Position numbers and translations under genes: made by a program. The notes under the pieces are model-generated. The model was not told the DNA's origin and did no database searches. It saw only the letters and a list, made by a program, of their open reading frames with translations. This document shows, piece by piece, positions 51,095 through 62,300 of a stretch of 64,000 nt of DNA (position 1 is its first letter; each line of letters starts with the position of its first letter). Source of the stretch: Acidobacteriota bacterium (GTDB taxonomy: Bacteria; Acidobacteriota; Terriglobia; Terriglobales; Acidobacteriaceae); NCBI GenBank assembly GCA_003225055.1, contig QIAU01000129.1:1-64000 (forward strand), in the 5' to 3' direction.

Positions 51095-52813
51095 TCACTT
51101 CAGTTCCGGGAAATCGTCTTCCCAATATTCCTTCTCCCGGCGGCTGCCCAGGCGGCGCGGTTCTTTTTCCACAGCGCGTAATTGTACGCGGCGGATTTTT
51201 CCGGAAATGGTTTTGGGCAGGTCGGAGAATTCCAGGCGGCGGATTCGTTTGTAGCTACCCAGCCGGCCGCGGCAAAAATTGAAAATGTCCTTGGCCAGCT
51301 CGCGCGATGGGACGACACCAGGCTTTAATGTGATGAACGCCTTGGGCACATTCCAGCGGATTTCATCCGGGCTGGGCACCACGGCAGCTTCCGCTACGGC
51401 TACGTGTTCCAGCAGCGCGCTCTCCAGTTCAAATGGACTGAGACGGTAGTCTGAGCTCTTAAACACATCGTCGGCGCGGCCTACATAGGTGAAATATCCA
51501 TCCCCATCACGATGCGCCACGTCGCCGGTGCGGTAGTAACCGCCTTCCATCGCGCGCTCGGTTCGCTCGGCATCGTCCACGTAACCGTCAAACAGGCTGA
51601 GGGGGCGGGGGGCTAGCTTCACCGAGATTTCCCCGTCCTCGCATAAATTGCCCTCCGCATCGAGCAGCGCAATTTCATGTCCGGGGGATGGCTTGCCCAC
51701 CGCTCCGGGCTTCACCGTTTGACCGGGGAAGTTTCCTAACAGGCAGACATTTTCGGTTTGTCCGAATCCGTCGCGGATGATGATACCCCAGGCAGCCCGG
51801 ACCTTCTCGATGATTTCCGGATTGAGCGGTTCGCCGGCGCTGGCCAAGTCGCGCAACTTAACCGCAAACGATTTCAAATCTTCCAGTACGAATAGTCGCC
51901 ACACCGTGGGTGGAGCGCAGAGGGTCGTGACACCACAGCGCGCGACTTCGCTCAACGTCTTGTTGGCCTCGAACCGAGCATAGTTGTGCACAAAAATGGT
52001 CGCGCCCGCATTCCAGGGAGCAAAGAAACAACTCCAGGCATGCTTGGCCCATCCCGGCGAACTGATGTTGAGATGCAAGTCAGCGGGGCGGATCCCGATC
52101 CAGTACATGGTGGCGAGATGACCTACCGGATAGCTCTGGTGAGTGTGCAGCACCAGCTTGGGCAGAGCCGTGGTGCCCGAGGTGAAATACAGGAGAAAAG
52201 GGTCAGAGGCCCGGGTGACTGCGTCCGGCAAGAATTCGGGAGATTCATGGTAAGCGTCGCCGTAGGAAATCCAATCCCGGGTTGACTCCCCAACCACAAT
52301 TCGGGTGTATTCACCCGGGAGCGTGGAAAACCTCTCGACGTTCGCCGAGGTGGCGATTACGTGCCTGGCTTTGCCGCGCTCCAGACGATCGCTGAGGTCG
52401 GCACGGGTAAGAAGTGTGGCGGCGGGCACCACGATTGCTCCCAGTTTCATTGCGGCCAGCATTACTTCCCAGATCGCGACCACGTTGGGCAGCATGACAA
52501 TCATGCGGTCGCCACGCTTCACGCCCTGGCGCCGCAGGAAATTCGCGACTTGGTTGGAGCGGCGCGACAGCTCCGCGAAGCTCAACTTCAATTCGGTGCC
52601 ATCGTCATTGACGATCCAAAGCCCCGGTTTTGAACTGTCACGTGCGTAATTGTCGAAATAATCAAGCGCCCAGTTGAACTCGTTCAGGTTGGGCCAGCGG
52701 AATTCACGGCGCGCGGTGTCGTAGTCGTCACGATGTTTTAGAAGAAAGTCGCGGGCCGCAAGAAAGGCTTTGAGCCCAGATGTCTGTGCCGGGCCGCTCT
52801 GCCGGGATGTCAT
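51095..52813 (-). CDS. AMP-forming acyl-CoA synthetase
   Basis: A 572-residue ANL-superfamily ligase that activates a carboxylic acid via its adenylate. Seen: FTSGTTALPKLVLHTH (P-loop-like A3; the usual PK-G is TALPK here), GFGQTE (A5), YRTGDVAHRDGDGYFTYVGR (A7/A8) then ADDVFKSSDYRLSPFELE and the C-terminal Lys motif KTISGKIRR (A10). This resembles medium-chain/benzoate-type acyl-CoA synthetases; the substrate is undetermined. ATG 52813 (AGGAT upstream) is preferred over 52852. Confidence 0.92.
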   Translation of the reverse strand: MTSRQSGPAQTSGLKAFLAARDFLLKHRDDYDTARREFRWPNLNEFNWALDYFDNYARDSSKPGLWIVNDDGTELKLSFAELSRRSNQVANFLRRQGVKRGDRMIVMLPNVVAIWEVMLAAMKLGAIVVPAATLLTRADLSDRLERGKARHVIATSANVERFSTLPGEYTRIVVGESTRDWISYGDAYHESPEFLPDAVTRASDPFLLYFTSGTTALPKLVLHTHQSYPVGHLATMYWIGIRPADLHLNISSPGWAKHAWSCFFAPWNAGATIFVHNYARFEANKTLSEVARCGVTTLCAPPTVWRLFVLEDLKSFAVKLRDLASAGEPLNPEIIEKVRAAWGIIIRDGFGQTENVCLLGNFPGQTVKPGAVGKPSPGHEIALLDAEGNLCEDGEISVKLAPRPLSLFDGYVDDAERTERAMEGGYYRTGDVAHRDGDGYFTYVGRADDVFKSSDYRLSPFELESALLEHVAVAEAAVVPSPDEIRWNVPKAFITLKPGVVPSRELAKDIFNFCRGRLGSYKRIRRLEFSDLPKTISGKIRRVQLRAVEKEPRRLGSRREKEYWEDDFPELK

Positions 52814-52953
52814 GGCACGATCCTGGGGTGCAATTGGGGCGCATATTAACACACAAGCGTTGCCGCCAAGAGGACAGTGGGGTTGGCGTCGAGGAAGGGG
52901 GCACCGGGCTCGAGCGCACCGGGGCGGAGGCTTGCTGAAGCCAGAAAAGCAGA

Positions 52954-52982
52954 TTCCGCAACAGCTTGAAGCTGCTGCGGAA
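52954..52982 (-). terminator. Terminator after the ABC ATPase gene
   Basis: On the minus strand TTCCGCAGCAGC and GCTGTTGCGGAA form a 12-bp stem with one G-T pair and loop TTCAA, followed by TCTGCTTTTC. It lies 11 bases behind the ATPase stop. Confidence 0.65.
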
Positions 52983-52993
52983 TGCAGGAATGT

Positions 52994-53740
52994 CTACTTT
53001 TTCTTTTTCCGCTCGTCGCCGGCGATTACGCCGTCCTTGATGTGAATAACGCGGTGGGCGTACTCGGCAATATCGTGCTCGTGCGTGACTAGAACGATAG
53101 TATTTCCCTGCCCGTGCAGCCGATCCAACAACGCCATGATTTCGTTGCCGGTCTGCGAGTCCAGGTTACCGGTGGGCTCGTCAGCCAGGATGATCGAGGG
53201 TGTGCAAACCAGCGCTCGGGCGATGGCGACGCGTTGTCTCTGGCCGCCGGAGAGCTCGTTAGGCTTATGCATCATGCGGGATTCCATGCCAACCGATGTC
53301 AGAGCTTGCTTGGCGCGTTCCAGCCGGTCTTCGGCCGGGACACCCGCATAGATGAGAGGCAGCTCGACATTATGCAGAGCGGTGGCGCGAGCCAACAGGT
53401 TGAAGGTCTGGAAGACGAAACCGATTTCCCTGTTGCGGATGCGGGCCAGCTCGTCGTCGTCGAGTTCGCTCACCAGTTGCGCGTTCAGCCAATAGCGGCC
53501 TTTGCTGGGAGTATCGAGGCAGCCGATCAGGTTCATCAAGGTTGATTTACCTGAGCCGGACGGGCCCATGATGGCCACGTACTCATTGCGCTCGATTCGC
53601 AGGTTGACCCCACGCAAGGCGTGCACCTGCTGTTCCGAACCCATATCGTAGGTCTTCCACAGTTCTTCGGTGCAGATCATGCACGATTCGGGGGGCGCGG
53701 ACACTTCCGGCTGCGAGATACTGATTACTTGCGCGGTGGC
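52994..53740 (-). CDS. ABC transporter ATPase (MacB/LolD type)
   Basis: A 248-residue nucleotide-binding protein. Seen: Walker [11 protein letters not shown]-loop FQTFNLL, signature [15 protein letters not shown], Walker [15 protein letters not shown] and H-loop VTHEHDIA. The family drives MacB- or LolCE-type export or lipoprotein release. ATG 53740 follows AAGGAGAAGAGG. It lies 83 bases behind the adaptor gene on the same strand; no FtsX-like permease follows, and a terminator closes the unit. Confidence 0.93.
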   Translation of the reverse strand, partial: ATAQVISISQPEVSAPPESCMICTEELWKTYDMGSEQQVHALRGVNLRIERNEYVAIMGPSGSGKSTLMNLIGCLDTPSKGRYWLNAQLVSELDDDELARIRNREIGFVFQTFNLLARATALHNVELPLIYAGVPAEDRLERAKQALTSVGMESRMMHKPNELSGGQRQRVAIARALVCTPSIILADEPTGNLDSQTGNEIMALLDRLHGQGNTIVLVTHEHDIAEYAHRVIHIKDGVIAGDERKKKK

Positions 53741-53823
53741 CATCCTCTTCTCCTTGTCCTCAAGGGACACTACCTGCTCCGATCCTCCAGGCTCTTCGGT
53801 TAGACGAGCCTGCCTTGTTTCGG

Positions 53824-55215
53824 TTATGAGGTTTCTTCCTTCTTAGGAGCCGTATTATCTATTTTGACGCTGGCTCCCGGCTTGAGTGTGCGCAAAACTT
53901 TGTAACTACCGGTAACCACCTCGTCACCGGTTTGCAGCCCTGTTGTGACCTCAATGTCCGTACTTCCAGCGATCCCCGTCTCTATCGGGACGAATTCAGC
54001 CTTGCCTTTCTTGATGACAAAGACACCCTGGATTTCTTCTTTGCCCTTATCTTCCTTCGATGCGTCGCGCTGTGGAGCTGCCGCCTGAACGGTGCTCTTA
54101 TCTTTTGGCTTCGCATTTTCCAGCTCGGCGCGACTCCGGATGGTGAGCGCCTGAATGGGAATGCTTATTACATTGCTACGCGTGGCGGTCGTAATCTTCG
54201 CCGTCGAGGAAAGACCTGGCCGCAAGTTTTGCGGCGGATCCTGAAGCGTAACTACCACCTTGAAATCTTTCGCCTCCTGGCTGGCGGAAGTCTGCTGCGA
54301 GGTGGCCAGTCCGGTGGAGCGCACAATGGCATTGTCGCCGATTTCTGTGACCACGCCCTTGAATGCTTTTCTGGGAATGGCATCGATGCTTACTTCGGCC
54401 GGCTGGCCAAGCTTCACGTTCACAATGTCGGTCTCATCCACCTTGACTTCAGCCGTGATGACCGACATATCGGCGATAGTCATCAGTGTACTTCCCGGCG
54501 AGTTCTGAATGCCGATGACTACCGTCTCGCCTTCGCGCACGGGAAGATTCGTGATCACGCCATCAAAGGGCGCTGCATAGGTCGTCTTCTGCAAAACGTC
54601 CGCCACCCGGGTAAGATTGGCGCGGGTTTGGGTAACCCGGCGCTCCGCGGAATCCACCTGGGCTTTTGATTGAGCGACCCGGGCGTTGGCTTGCGCCAGG
54701 CCGGCATCCGCTCCCAACCAGGCATTCTGACGGCTGTCAAACTCTGCCTTGGCGATTAGAGCTTCCTGGTATAAACCCTGGGCCCTCTGCCAATCGAGCT
54801 TGGTGCGTTCCGCATCGGCTTTGGCGCGGTTCAAATCGGCCAGCGCGGTCTTATATCCCGCCTCTGCGGCGATGGCATCGGTTTGGGCTGCTTCGAGGGA
54901 GGCACGCGTAGCCGCGACATCGGCAGACGACTGAACATTCTCCAGTTGCGCCAGCAGTTGCCCTTTTTTCACCCGGTCGCCCTCCTTCACATACAAGTGG
55001 GTGATCTTCCCAAAAGCATTAGCCCCGACATTGACGTAAGTCTTGGGCATGATTTCCCCGGAAGCTGTCACGAGGGCAGCCAAATCCTGGTTCTGTGCTT
55101 TTCCTGTTTGCACGGTGACGACATTTCGGCCGCTGAAATAGATCGTCCCGAGAACCATTCCTAGCACCAAAAACAGCGCCGCGGCACCGATTAAGACTTT
55201 TGCCCAAGTTTTCAT
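53824..55215 (-). CDS. MacA/HlyD-type periplasmic adaptor protein
   Basis: A 463-residue membrane-fusion protein: N-terminal membrane helix ([21 protein letters not shown]), biotinyl-lipoyl half ([36 protein letters not shown]), long coiled-coil hairpin (about 90-200), second lipoyl half ([19 protein letters not shown]), beta-barrel domain ([13 protein letters not shown]) and membrane-proximal domain with a Lys/Glu insert. It would connect an inner-membrane exporter to an outer-membrane channel. It is upstream of the MacB/LolD-like ATPase; the permease is not in the window. Confidence 0.92.
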   Translation of the reverse strand: MKTWAKVLIGAAALFLVLGMVLGTIYFSGRNVVTVQTGKAQNQDLAALVTASGEIMPKTYVNVGANAFGKITHLYVKEGDRVKKGQLLAQLENVQSSADVAATRASLEAAQTDAIAAEAGYKTALADLNRAKADAERTKLDWQRAQGLYQEALIAKAEFDSRQNAWLGADAGLAQANARVAQSKAQVDSAERRVTQTRANLTRVADVLQKTTYAAPFDGVITNLPVREGETVVIGIQNSPGSTLMTIADMSVITAEVKVDETDIVNVKLGQPAEVSIDAIPRKAFKGVVTEIGDNAIVRSTGLATSQQTSASQEAKDFKVVVTLQDPPQNLRPGLSSTAKITTATRSNVISIPIQALTIRSRAELENAKPKDKSTVQAAAPQRDASKEDKGKEEIQGVFVIKKGKAEFVPIETGIAGSTDIEVTTGLQTGDEVVTGSYKVLRTLKPGASVKIDNTAPKKEETS

Positions 55216-55591
55216 TCAGTTCCTGTCACACTCCGGAGGCGATGCTCAATTAAGGGTTCCACAGGTTCTCGGCTGTCGGCAGTGCGGTGGGTCACAAGCG
55301 CAGAGCCGCACCACGATTCCCCGCCTTCCGGGATGACCGGATGCACCTCAGCAGATACGTCGCCGGATCCGGGGAAGTTCCCAAAAGCTCCGACTGCAAA
55401 GCAGGTGGTTACACCGGACCGGAAAGCGAGCGGGAGGATCAATTATATCGTGCAGGTACATCGTGCAGGGGGGGGCGGGGTCTGGCGGCGCACCCGAAGA
55501 GCGCGTTTTTGCCTGGTGTAAAAATGTGTAAGCATCTGGCATTGAGAGACTTACGTGCCGGACGCGTAGTAGCGAGTTGGCTACCTGAGCC
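55216..55591. other. Divergent intergenic region
   Basis: No gene is seen between the adaptor and GWxTD genes. The stretch has a G8 run near 55470 and a repeated ATCGTGCAGG; the plus-strand promoter follows. Confidence 0.45.
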
Positions 55592-55620
55592 TTGCCTTGC
55601 TGCATCCGACGACTTACAAT
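55592..55620 (+). promoter_or_regulatory. Sigma-70-type promoter of the GWxTD gene
   Basis: TTGCCT (55592-55597), 17-base spacer and TACAAT (55615-55620), with a predicted leader of about 33 bases to the ATG at 55660. Confidence 0.5.
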
Positions 55621-55659
55621 AAGGAGCAACTACGCGTGCCGGATAGGAGTACCTCCTCT

Positions 55660-57378
55660 ATGTCCCGGGTGGCTTTGCACAAGCGTGCTGTTGTCGCCTT
55701 CTTACTTGCTTCGCTTTGCTGTTTCTCGGTCTTCGCTCAGGAACGAAAATCGAACTCCAGCGAGCAGGCCACATCCTCCGAACAACAGGAAGCAGACCCA
55801 CTGAAGCGTCCGCTCAGTGAAAAACAGAAGAAGGCCAACGCCAAGGCGCTGCGTCAGGAATTGGGCAAGACCTACAAGAAGTGGTTGGACGAGGACGTTC
55901 GCTGGATCATCACGGACGAGGAGCGCCAGGCATTCAAGCAGCTCTCCAACGACGAAGAGCGCGATCAGTTCATCGAGGCATTCTGGGCGCGGCGCGACCC
56001 CACTCCAGACACGCCCGAGAACGAATACAAGGAAGAGCACTACCGTCGCATCGCGTACGCCAACGAGCATTTTGCGGCGGGCATCCCCGGCTGGAAGACG
56101 GACCGCGGGCGCATGTACATCATGTATGGCCCGCCGGATGAGATTGAATCGCATCCCTCCGGTGGCACCTATGATCGTCCGATGGAAGAGGGCGGCGGCA
56201 CTACCTCCACGTACCCCTTCGAGAACTGGCGTTATCGCTATCTCGAGGGTGTGGGCCAGGAAGTCATTATCGAGTTCGTGGACACCTGCATGTGCGGCGA
56301 CTACCACATGACCATCGACCGCTCCGAAAAAGATGCCCTGCTGTATACCCCCAATGCCGGGCTCACGCTTTACGAGCAGATGGGGATGGCCAGCAAGGCG
56401 AACCGCTTCAACGGCGGTTTGGAAAGACTCGGATCAGGGCCTTTCAACCAGGATAATGCCTCCAAACAATTCGATCGCCTCGAACAATTCGCAAAGCTGA
56501 ACAAGCCCCCGGCCATCAAGTTCAAGGACCTGGAAGAAGTCGTTACTCACAAGATCAGCGTTAACCTGATGCCGTTCGACGTTGTCACCGATTTCGTAAA
56601 GGTGACTAGCGACACCGTGCTGGTGCCGATTACCGTTCAGATCAAGAACAAGGACATCACGTTCGTAAATAAGGACGGTGTGTCGCGCGGCACGGTGAAC
56701 ATTTTCGGCCGCATTACGACGATCGCAGGACGCGTGGCGCAGACCTTCGAAGACACGGTGCAGGTCGATGTTCCTCCCGAATTGCTTCCCAAAACGACCG
56801 AGAACGCGTCGGTCTATTGGAAGTCCGTGCCGCTGCGGACACCTGGCCGGTACATGTTGGAATTGGTGGTGAAAGACGTGAACGGTGACCGCGTTGGTAC
56901 CTGGCGCAGGAGCGTGCCGGTTCCCGAATACAATGAGGATCGCTTGGCAACGTCTTCCCTGGTTCTGGCCGACGCCATGCATCCTGTCGCTACTCGAAAC
57001 GTGGGCACAGGCAATTTCGTCATCGGCGACACCTACGTGCGCCCGCGGGTGCCACCCGCGGATGGGAAGCCGGTGAGCTTCAAGCGCAGCCAAAATCTAA
57101 ATCTCTGGATGCAGGTCTATCACCTAAGCGTCGATGAGAAAACGCACAAGCCGTCGGCGACTGTCGAATACGACGTAGTGAACACCACAACCAACAAGCC
57201 GGTGATTCATACGATCGAATCGACGGATCAAATGGGTAACGTCGGAGATCAACTGACATTGAAGAAGACGCTATCAGCTGCTAACCTGCAGCCGGGCGTC
57301 TACAAACTGCAGATCAAGGTGAACGACAACATCTCCAAGCAAACGGTTGACCCTTCAGCGACATTTACTGTCGAGTGA
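55660..57378 (+). CDS. GWxTD-domain exported protein
   Basis: A 572-residue protein with a signal peptide (AVVAFLLASLCCFSVFAQ). Seen: YKKWLDEDVRWIITDEERQA, FIEAFWARRDPTPDTPENEY, and GIPGWKTDRGRMYIMYGPPD, the GWxTD signature. The C-terminal half is beta-rich with Ig-like strands (LELVVKDVNGDRVGTWRRSV, YKLQIKVNDNISKQTV). This family is frequent in Acidobacteriota and some Bacteroidota; its function is unknown. ATG 55660 has AGGAG upstream and starts the signal peptide. It probably forms an operon with the next gene (36-base gap). Confidence 0.88.
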   Translation: MSRVALHKRAVVAFLLASLCCFSVFAQERKSNSSEQATSSEQQEADPLKRPLSEKQKKANAKALRQELGKTYKKWLDEDVRWIITDEERQAFKQLSNDEERDQFIEAFWARRDPTPDTPENEYKEEHYRRIAYANEHFAAGIPGWKTDRGRMYIMYGPPDEIESHPSGGTYDRPMEEGGGTTSTYPFENWRYRYLEGVGQEVIIEFVDTCMCGDYHMTIDRSEKDALLYTPNAGLTLYEQMGMASKANRFNGGLERLGSGPFNQDNASKQFDRLEQFAKLNKPPAIKFKDLEEVVTHKISVNLMPFDVVTDFVKVTSDTVLVPITVQIKNKDITFVNKDGVSRGTVNIFGRITTIAGRVAQTFEDTVQVDVPPELLPKTTENASVYWKSVPLRTPGRYMLELVVKDVNGDRVGTWRRSVPVPEYNEDRLATSSLVLADAMHPVATRNVGTGNFVIGDTYVRPRVPPADGKPVSFKRSQNLNLWMQVYHLSVDEKTHKPSATVEYDVVNTTTNKPVIHTIESTDQMGNVGDQLTLKKTLSAANLQPGVYKLQIKVNDNISKQTVDPSATFTVE

Positions 57379-57414
57379 TACCGCAGGCTGGGTTCATCCC
57401 AAGGTGGTGGAGTA

Positions 57415-59094
57415 ATGCTCCAAAAGCTCGGGTGCGTGGTGCTGGTGTTGGGCCTCGTGCTTCCGGCAGCGGCGGCAGGGAAGCCGGGCACCATCTCAGG
57501 GTATGTGCGCGACATGGCCGGCGTTCCCCAAATGGGTGCGGTGGTCGAAGTCCTCGGATCGGCTTCGCACACGTTGCGGGTTTTTACGGACGAAAAAGGC
57601 TTCTACAGCACCGCAGGTCTGCTTCCCGGAATCTACAATCTCAAAGTTTCGGCGCCATCTTTTCTTCCTGCCCTGCGGGAGGGCGTTGGTCTGCGTCCCG
57701 GCGCCAGCACGGTGATCAACGTCACTCTGAATACCATCTTCGAAGCCTTTCAGTTATCGCCGAATCGCGGTCCTGCTGAGGAGGACGATTGGAAATGGAC
57801 CCTGCGCTCGGTCGCCAACCGGCCTGTGCTGCGGGTCGTTAATAACGCGCACAGAGTGGCCGCGAAAGGCGAGAAGAACGACGATGGTTCGCTCAAGGGC
57901 AAGCTGTCGTTTGTGGCAGGTTCTGGCTCGAAGGGGTTTGGCAGCTCCTCGGACGTAAGCACCGGGTTTTCGCTGGAACATTCTTTGTTCTCCGGCGGTA
58001 CCTTGGCGGTCGATGGAAACCTGGGGCATGGAGCGAGGGTGCCGTCGACGGTTTTGCGCACCTCTTATGCGCATGCGCTGCCCGACGGATCACGTCCGGA
58101 GATCGCGTTGACCGTGCGTCGCTTTGCCTCGCCGGAGGCGAATCTGCACGCCTTCGAGGCTTTGGCCTTGTCGATGTCGGACTCATTTACGCTGGGCAAT
58201 TTCCTGGAGCTGAACTTCGGCAGCGAGCTTCAAACCATCGAGTTCATGGGCCGCGTCAACGCCTTCCGGCCGTTCGGTTCTGCCGACCTGCACCTCTCTC
58301 CGCATACCTTATTGGAGTATCGCTATGCGACTTCGGTGCCCAACAGCCGCATGGCTATGGGATTCGATTCGGCGCCTGCCGATCTGAGTGAGACCAATCC
58401 GCGCATGAGTGTTGCCGGATTCGCGCCGAGTCTGGAGCGCGCACGGCACCACGAAGTTTCCGTATCGCGGCGAATCGGGAACACGAATGTGCAAGTAGCC
58501 GGCTTCTCCGACCGCGTTGTCAATCCGGCCCTGGTCGGCGTCGGTGACGTCACCTCCGACAGCGGCGAGGTGCTCCCCGATCCGTATTCAGGCACTTTTA
58601 CCTATCAGGGCAAGGCTCTTGAGACGCGCGGGATGCGGGCTGTGTTGCAGCGCAAGCTGAATTCCGATCTCACTGCGACCCTGGACTACAGTTACGGCGG
58701 GGTGCTTGATTTAGACCGCTCTGACAGGGATCTACAGGACGCGCGCGCGGGGCTACATACGGTGGCGCGCCACGCAGTGGCGGTAAAGTTCAGCGGAGCG
58801 GTACCGCATGCGAAGACGCACTGGATTACTTCCTATCGCTGGACCCATGGCGAGGCCCTCACGCCGGTGGATCTGTTCAACGTCTCCGCCGGCCAAGCTG
58901 ATCCCTATCTGAATGTCTTCATTCGCCAACCTATCCCGCGGGTCGGATTCCTGCCCGGCCGCATGCAAGCCCTGGTCGAAATCCGCAACCTTGTGGCGCA
59001 GGGATACGTGCCGGTGCTTGGCCTCGATGGACGCACGGTTTACCTGGTGCAATCCGCGAGGTCGGTGCGTGGCGGCGTAGCCTTTACCTTCTAA
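57415..59094 (+). CDS. Carboxypeptidase-regulatory-domain outer-membrane barrel protein
   Basis: A 559-residue protein with a signal peptide (VVLVLGLVLPAAAAG), one CarboxypepD_reg beta-sandwich (GTISGYVRDMAGVPQMGAVV to LLPGIYNLKVSAPSFLP) and a C-terminal region of amphipathic beta strands ending in RSVRGGVAFTF with terminal Phe, as in outer-membrane barrels. It lacks a recognisable TonB plug domain, so it is shorter than Oar-like receptors. GGTGGAG precedes the ATG. Function unknown; context with the GWxTD protein suggests an envelope role. Confidence 0.75.
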   Translation: MLQKLGCVVLVLGLVLPAAAAGKPGTISGYVRDMAGVPQMGAVVEVLGSASHTLRVFTDEKGFYSTAGLLPGIYNLKVSAPSFLPALREGVGLRPGASTVINVTLNTIFEAFQLSPNRGPAEEDDWKWTLRSVANRPVLRVVNNAHRVAAKGEKNDDGSLKGKLSFVAGSGSKGFGSSSDVSTGFSLEHSLFSGGTLAVDGNLGHGARVPSTVLRTSYAHALPDGSRPEIALTVRRFASPEANLHAFEALALSMSDSFTLGNFLELNFGSELQTIEFMGRVNAFRPFGSADLHLSPHTLLEYRYATSVPNSRMAMGFDSAPADLSETNPRMSVAGFAPSLERARHHEVSVSRRIGNTNVQVAGFSDRVVNPALVGVGDVTSDSGEVLPDPYSGTFTYQGKALETRGMRAVLQRKLNSDLTATLDYSYGGVLDLDRSDRDLQDARAGLHTVARHAVAVKFSGAVPHAKTHWITSYRWTHGEALTPVDLFNVSAGQADPYLNVFIRQPIPRVGFLPGRMQALVEIRNLVAQGYVPVLGLDGRTVYLVQSARSVRGGVAFTF

Positions 59095-59382
59095 GAGTCG
59101 GGGCAAGACCACGGAAATTATAAAGGGCTGCGCCTCCTGCCGAATTCTCGCTCAGGGAGCTTGATTGATGCGGTAAATGTATGGATTTTCATATCAGCCG
59201 TCACGACCTGACTTCCAAGTAACATATTTTAGTTGTTTTTGTACCTGTGGAAGTATTTATGAAGTAGTTGAAAAAAGGATGTTTTCCGGGTGAAATTCTT
59301 TTTGGAGTGCTACGTGCCAACACGGTACCGACCTGATACGTTCGTCCTTAAGCTGATCAGTCGAAGCTAGCGAGGTGAAGGT

Positions 59383-62300
59383 ATGCGACGTCTCCAGGGA
59401 GTCATTGTTGTACTAGTGTTGGCTATGGCTGCGGGTTATGGACAAACATTCCGCGGCGCGATTAACGGCACGGTCACAGACCCATCAGGGGCGGTGGTTC
59501 CCAGTGCCACGGTAAAAGCAACAAATCTTGGCACCGGTACCAGTTACAGTATGGCCACGACCACTGACGGCCAGTTCGCATTTCAGGATCTCCCGCTGGG
59601 TACTTACAAGGTTAGTGTGTCAGCTAAGGGTTTTCGAGATGTGGCAGTGGACAAGGTGGCTGTGACGGCGGGATCAGTTTATACCCTTCCCCTCAAGCTC
59701 GCTGTGGGCCAGGAAGCTACCACCGTTGAAGTGTCCGCGGCTGCACTGACGGTTGATACCACAACGATGACCCAGACAGATACCATCCCGGACACCGCTC
59801 TACAGAACGTACCGCTAAATGGGCGGGACTTCTCGCAGCTGATCGCTGTGGCTCCCGGTTACGGCGGCTATTCGCTGAATGGCTTTGGGTCTCTGAATGG
59901 GACGCGCGCGAACCAGATGAACTGGCAGATTGATGGGACGGACAACAACGACTTCTGGCACAACATTCCGGCCGTCAACCAGGGCGGAGTGTCCGGCATC
60001 GCCGGTGTGCTGTTACCGATTGACGCCATAGACGAATTTTCGGCCCAGACTCAATCCAATGCGGAGACCGGCCGCAACGCCGGCGGTACCATAAACTTGG
60101 TTCTCAAATCGGGTACCAACAGCCTGCACGGCTCGGCCTACTATTACAACCGGAATGAGTTCTATGCGGCCAGTTCGCCCTTTGCGCCAAGTGGTACGAA
60201 ACCCCCTGCCCTGCGCGACCAGAACTATGGAGGCACAGTTGGAGGCCCAATCGTCAAAGACAAGACGTTCTACTTCCTGGGTTTTGAGCGGCAGAACTAC
60301 ATCGTCGGCCTGTCAGGCGTAGCCACGGAACCCTCATTGCAATGGCAAGCTCTGGCGACCGATTTAATTAACAACCCCGGCAACAAATATGGAACTTACC
60401 CGACACCTGTGTCCCTTAGCCCAGTTTCGCAAAACTTAATATCGACGCTCTGGCCGGGCTATATCAACAATCTGTCAGCAACGATCAACAACTTCTTTAG
60501 TCCCGTCACTTCCACGGGCTACAGCAACAACTGGATTATCAAGCTTGATCACAACTTCAACACCAAGAACCACCTCTCGGCTCGCTGGTTCACCGGGCAG
60601 GGCAGCCAGACCCAACCCCTGGGCTCTAGTCCTGCGCTGGCAACGGCCAGCTCGAACCTCGGGTACTACTTTGAAACTGCGCCCATCCGCGTACAGAATT
60701 ACTCGCTCGTGCTGAACTCAGTCCTCACATCGAGAACCACCAACCAGGTGCTGTTTGGCGTCAACATCTTCCACCAGAATTTCCACGATGCGAAGAACGA
60801 TTTCAATACCAGGGCTCTAGGCTTGTTTCTAAGCCCCGACGCGACGATCAATGGCCAGCCCATTCTCGGGGCACCGAATATCGCCATTTCTGGGTTTGAG
60901 CAGGTCGGAATCACTCCTCCTGAAGGCCGCAATGACCCTACTGGTCATTTGACTGACATCGTCTCCCACACTGTCGGGAAACACCAGTTCCGCTTCGGGG
61001 GCGAGACTCGTCATGGGCGAGTGGAGGAATTCTATTACCGCCACTCGCTGGGTAGCTTCACATTCGACGGATCGCAGGGACCATGGAATGGCCCACAATC
61101 GTGCGGCTCTGTGGCTGCTCCGCCAGCGTGTGCCAGCTTGAATAAGAACATCGAAGCTCTGGCCGATTTTCTTTCCGGCAACGTGCAATCCTCTTCGATT
61201 GCTGTAGGCCATGCCGAGCGCCATGTCAGTGTGAACGCTTTCAACTTATTTTTGGAGGACGCCTGGCAGCTCACGCGCAAGCTGAACTTGAACCTTGGCC
61301 TGCGCTACGAATACTTTGGGCCACCCCACAACGATACCAAAGACCTCGTAGTCTTTATTCCTTCGAAGGGGGGCAACGTCATTCAGGGGGCTGGCATCGA
61401 TTCCATTTTCCCGCCTGACAAAAATAACCTGGCGCCTCGTTTTGGCTTTGCCTACCAGCCGAAAGAGAATGGCAACACTGTCGTGCGCGGCGGATTTGGC
61501 GTCTTCTTCGACCAGATAAATATGAACCCATTCTTCGACTTCCGCCCGCCGGCCGGCGCAGCCGACGGCCTAGAGGACAACCCAGCAGGGCCTTCTCCTG
61601 TGGATAAGTACAACACGAACAGGCTAGGCAAGGGTTCTTATCTCTGGGAGGACGTGCTGGCAGGCGGGAACCCTATTTTCGCGGGGGCTACCACGTGCGT
61701 CACTGGAAATGCGGCAACCGACCCGAACTGCGGGACTCACACTTACAACGTCTATTCCGTCAACCAGAATTTCCGTACCTCTTATTTCTACAACTACAAC
61801 CTGCAAGTCGAGCGCAGCTTCGGCAATGCGGCCGTGCTGCAGGTGGGTTATGTCGGGAGTGCGGGCCGCAAGCTGCAGTTGACGCAGGACCTTAACCAAA
61901 ACAACGCTTACGGCCCTTGCATCAGTTCTCCAACCACTTGCCAGTTCCCCAACATAGGCTCCATCTTGCAGCTCACCACGGAAGGGACATCCAATTACAA
62001 TGCCTTGCAGAGTGTCTTCAAGGTAAGATCCTGGTATGGCCTTACTTCACAATTCGCCTACACGTGGTCGCATGCTCTGGATCAGGTGAGCGAGTACCGC
62101 GGCGTGAAAGCTCCCCTCAATCTTGATGACTTCTACGGAAACGGCGACTATGACACTCGCCACAACTTCACGACCTATGTGACCTACGATATACCGGGTT
62201 CCTCGCACGGTCCCAAGATCCTGACGCATGGCTGGCAGCTGAATAGCTTGTTGTCTTTCCACAGCGGGCAACCCTTCGACGAGGTGCGGCCGGGCTCGAA

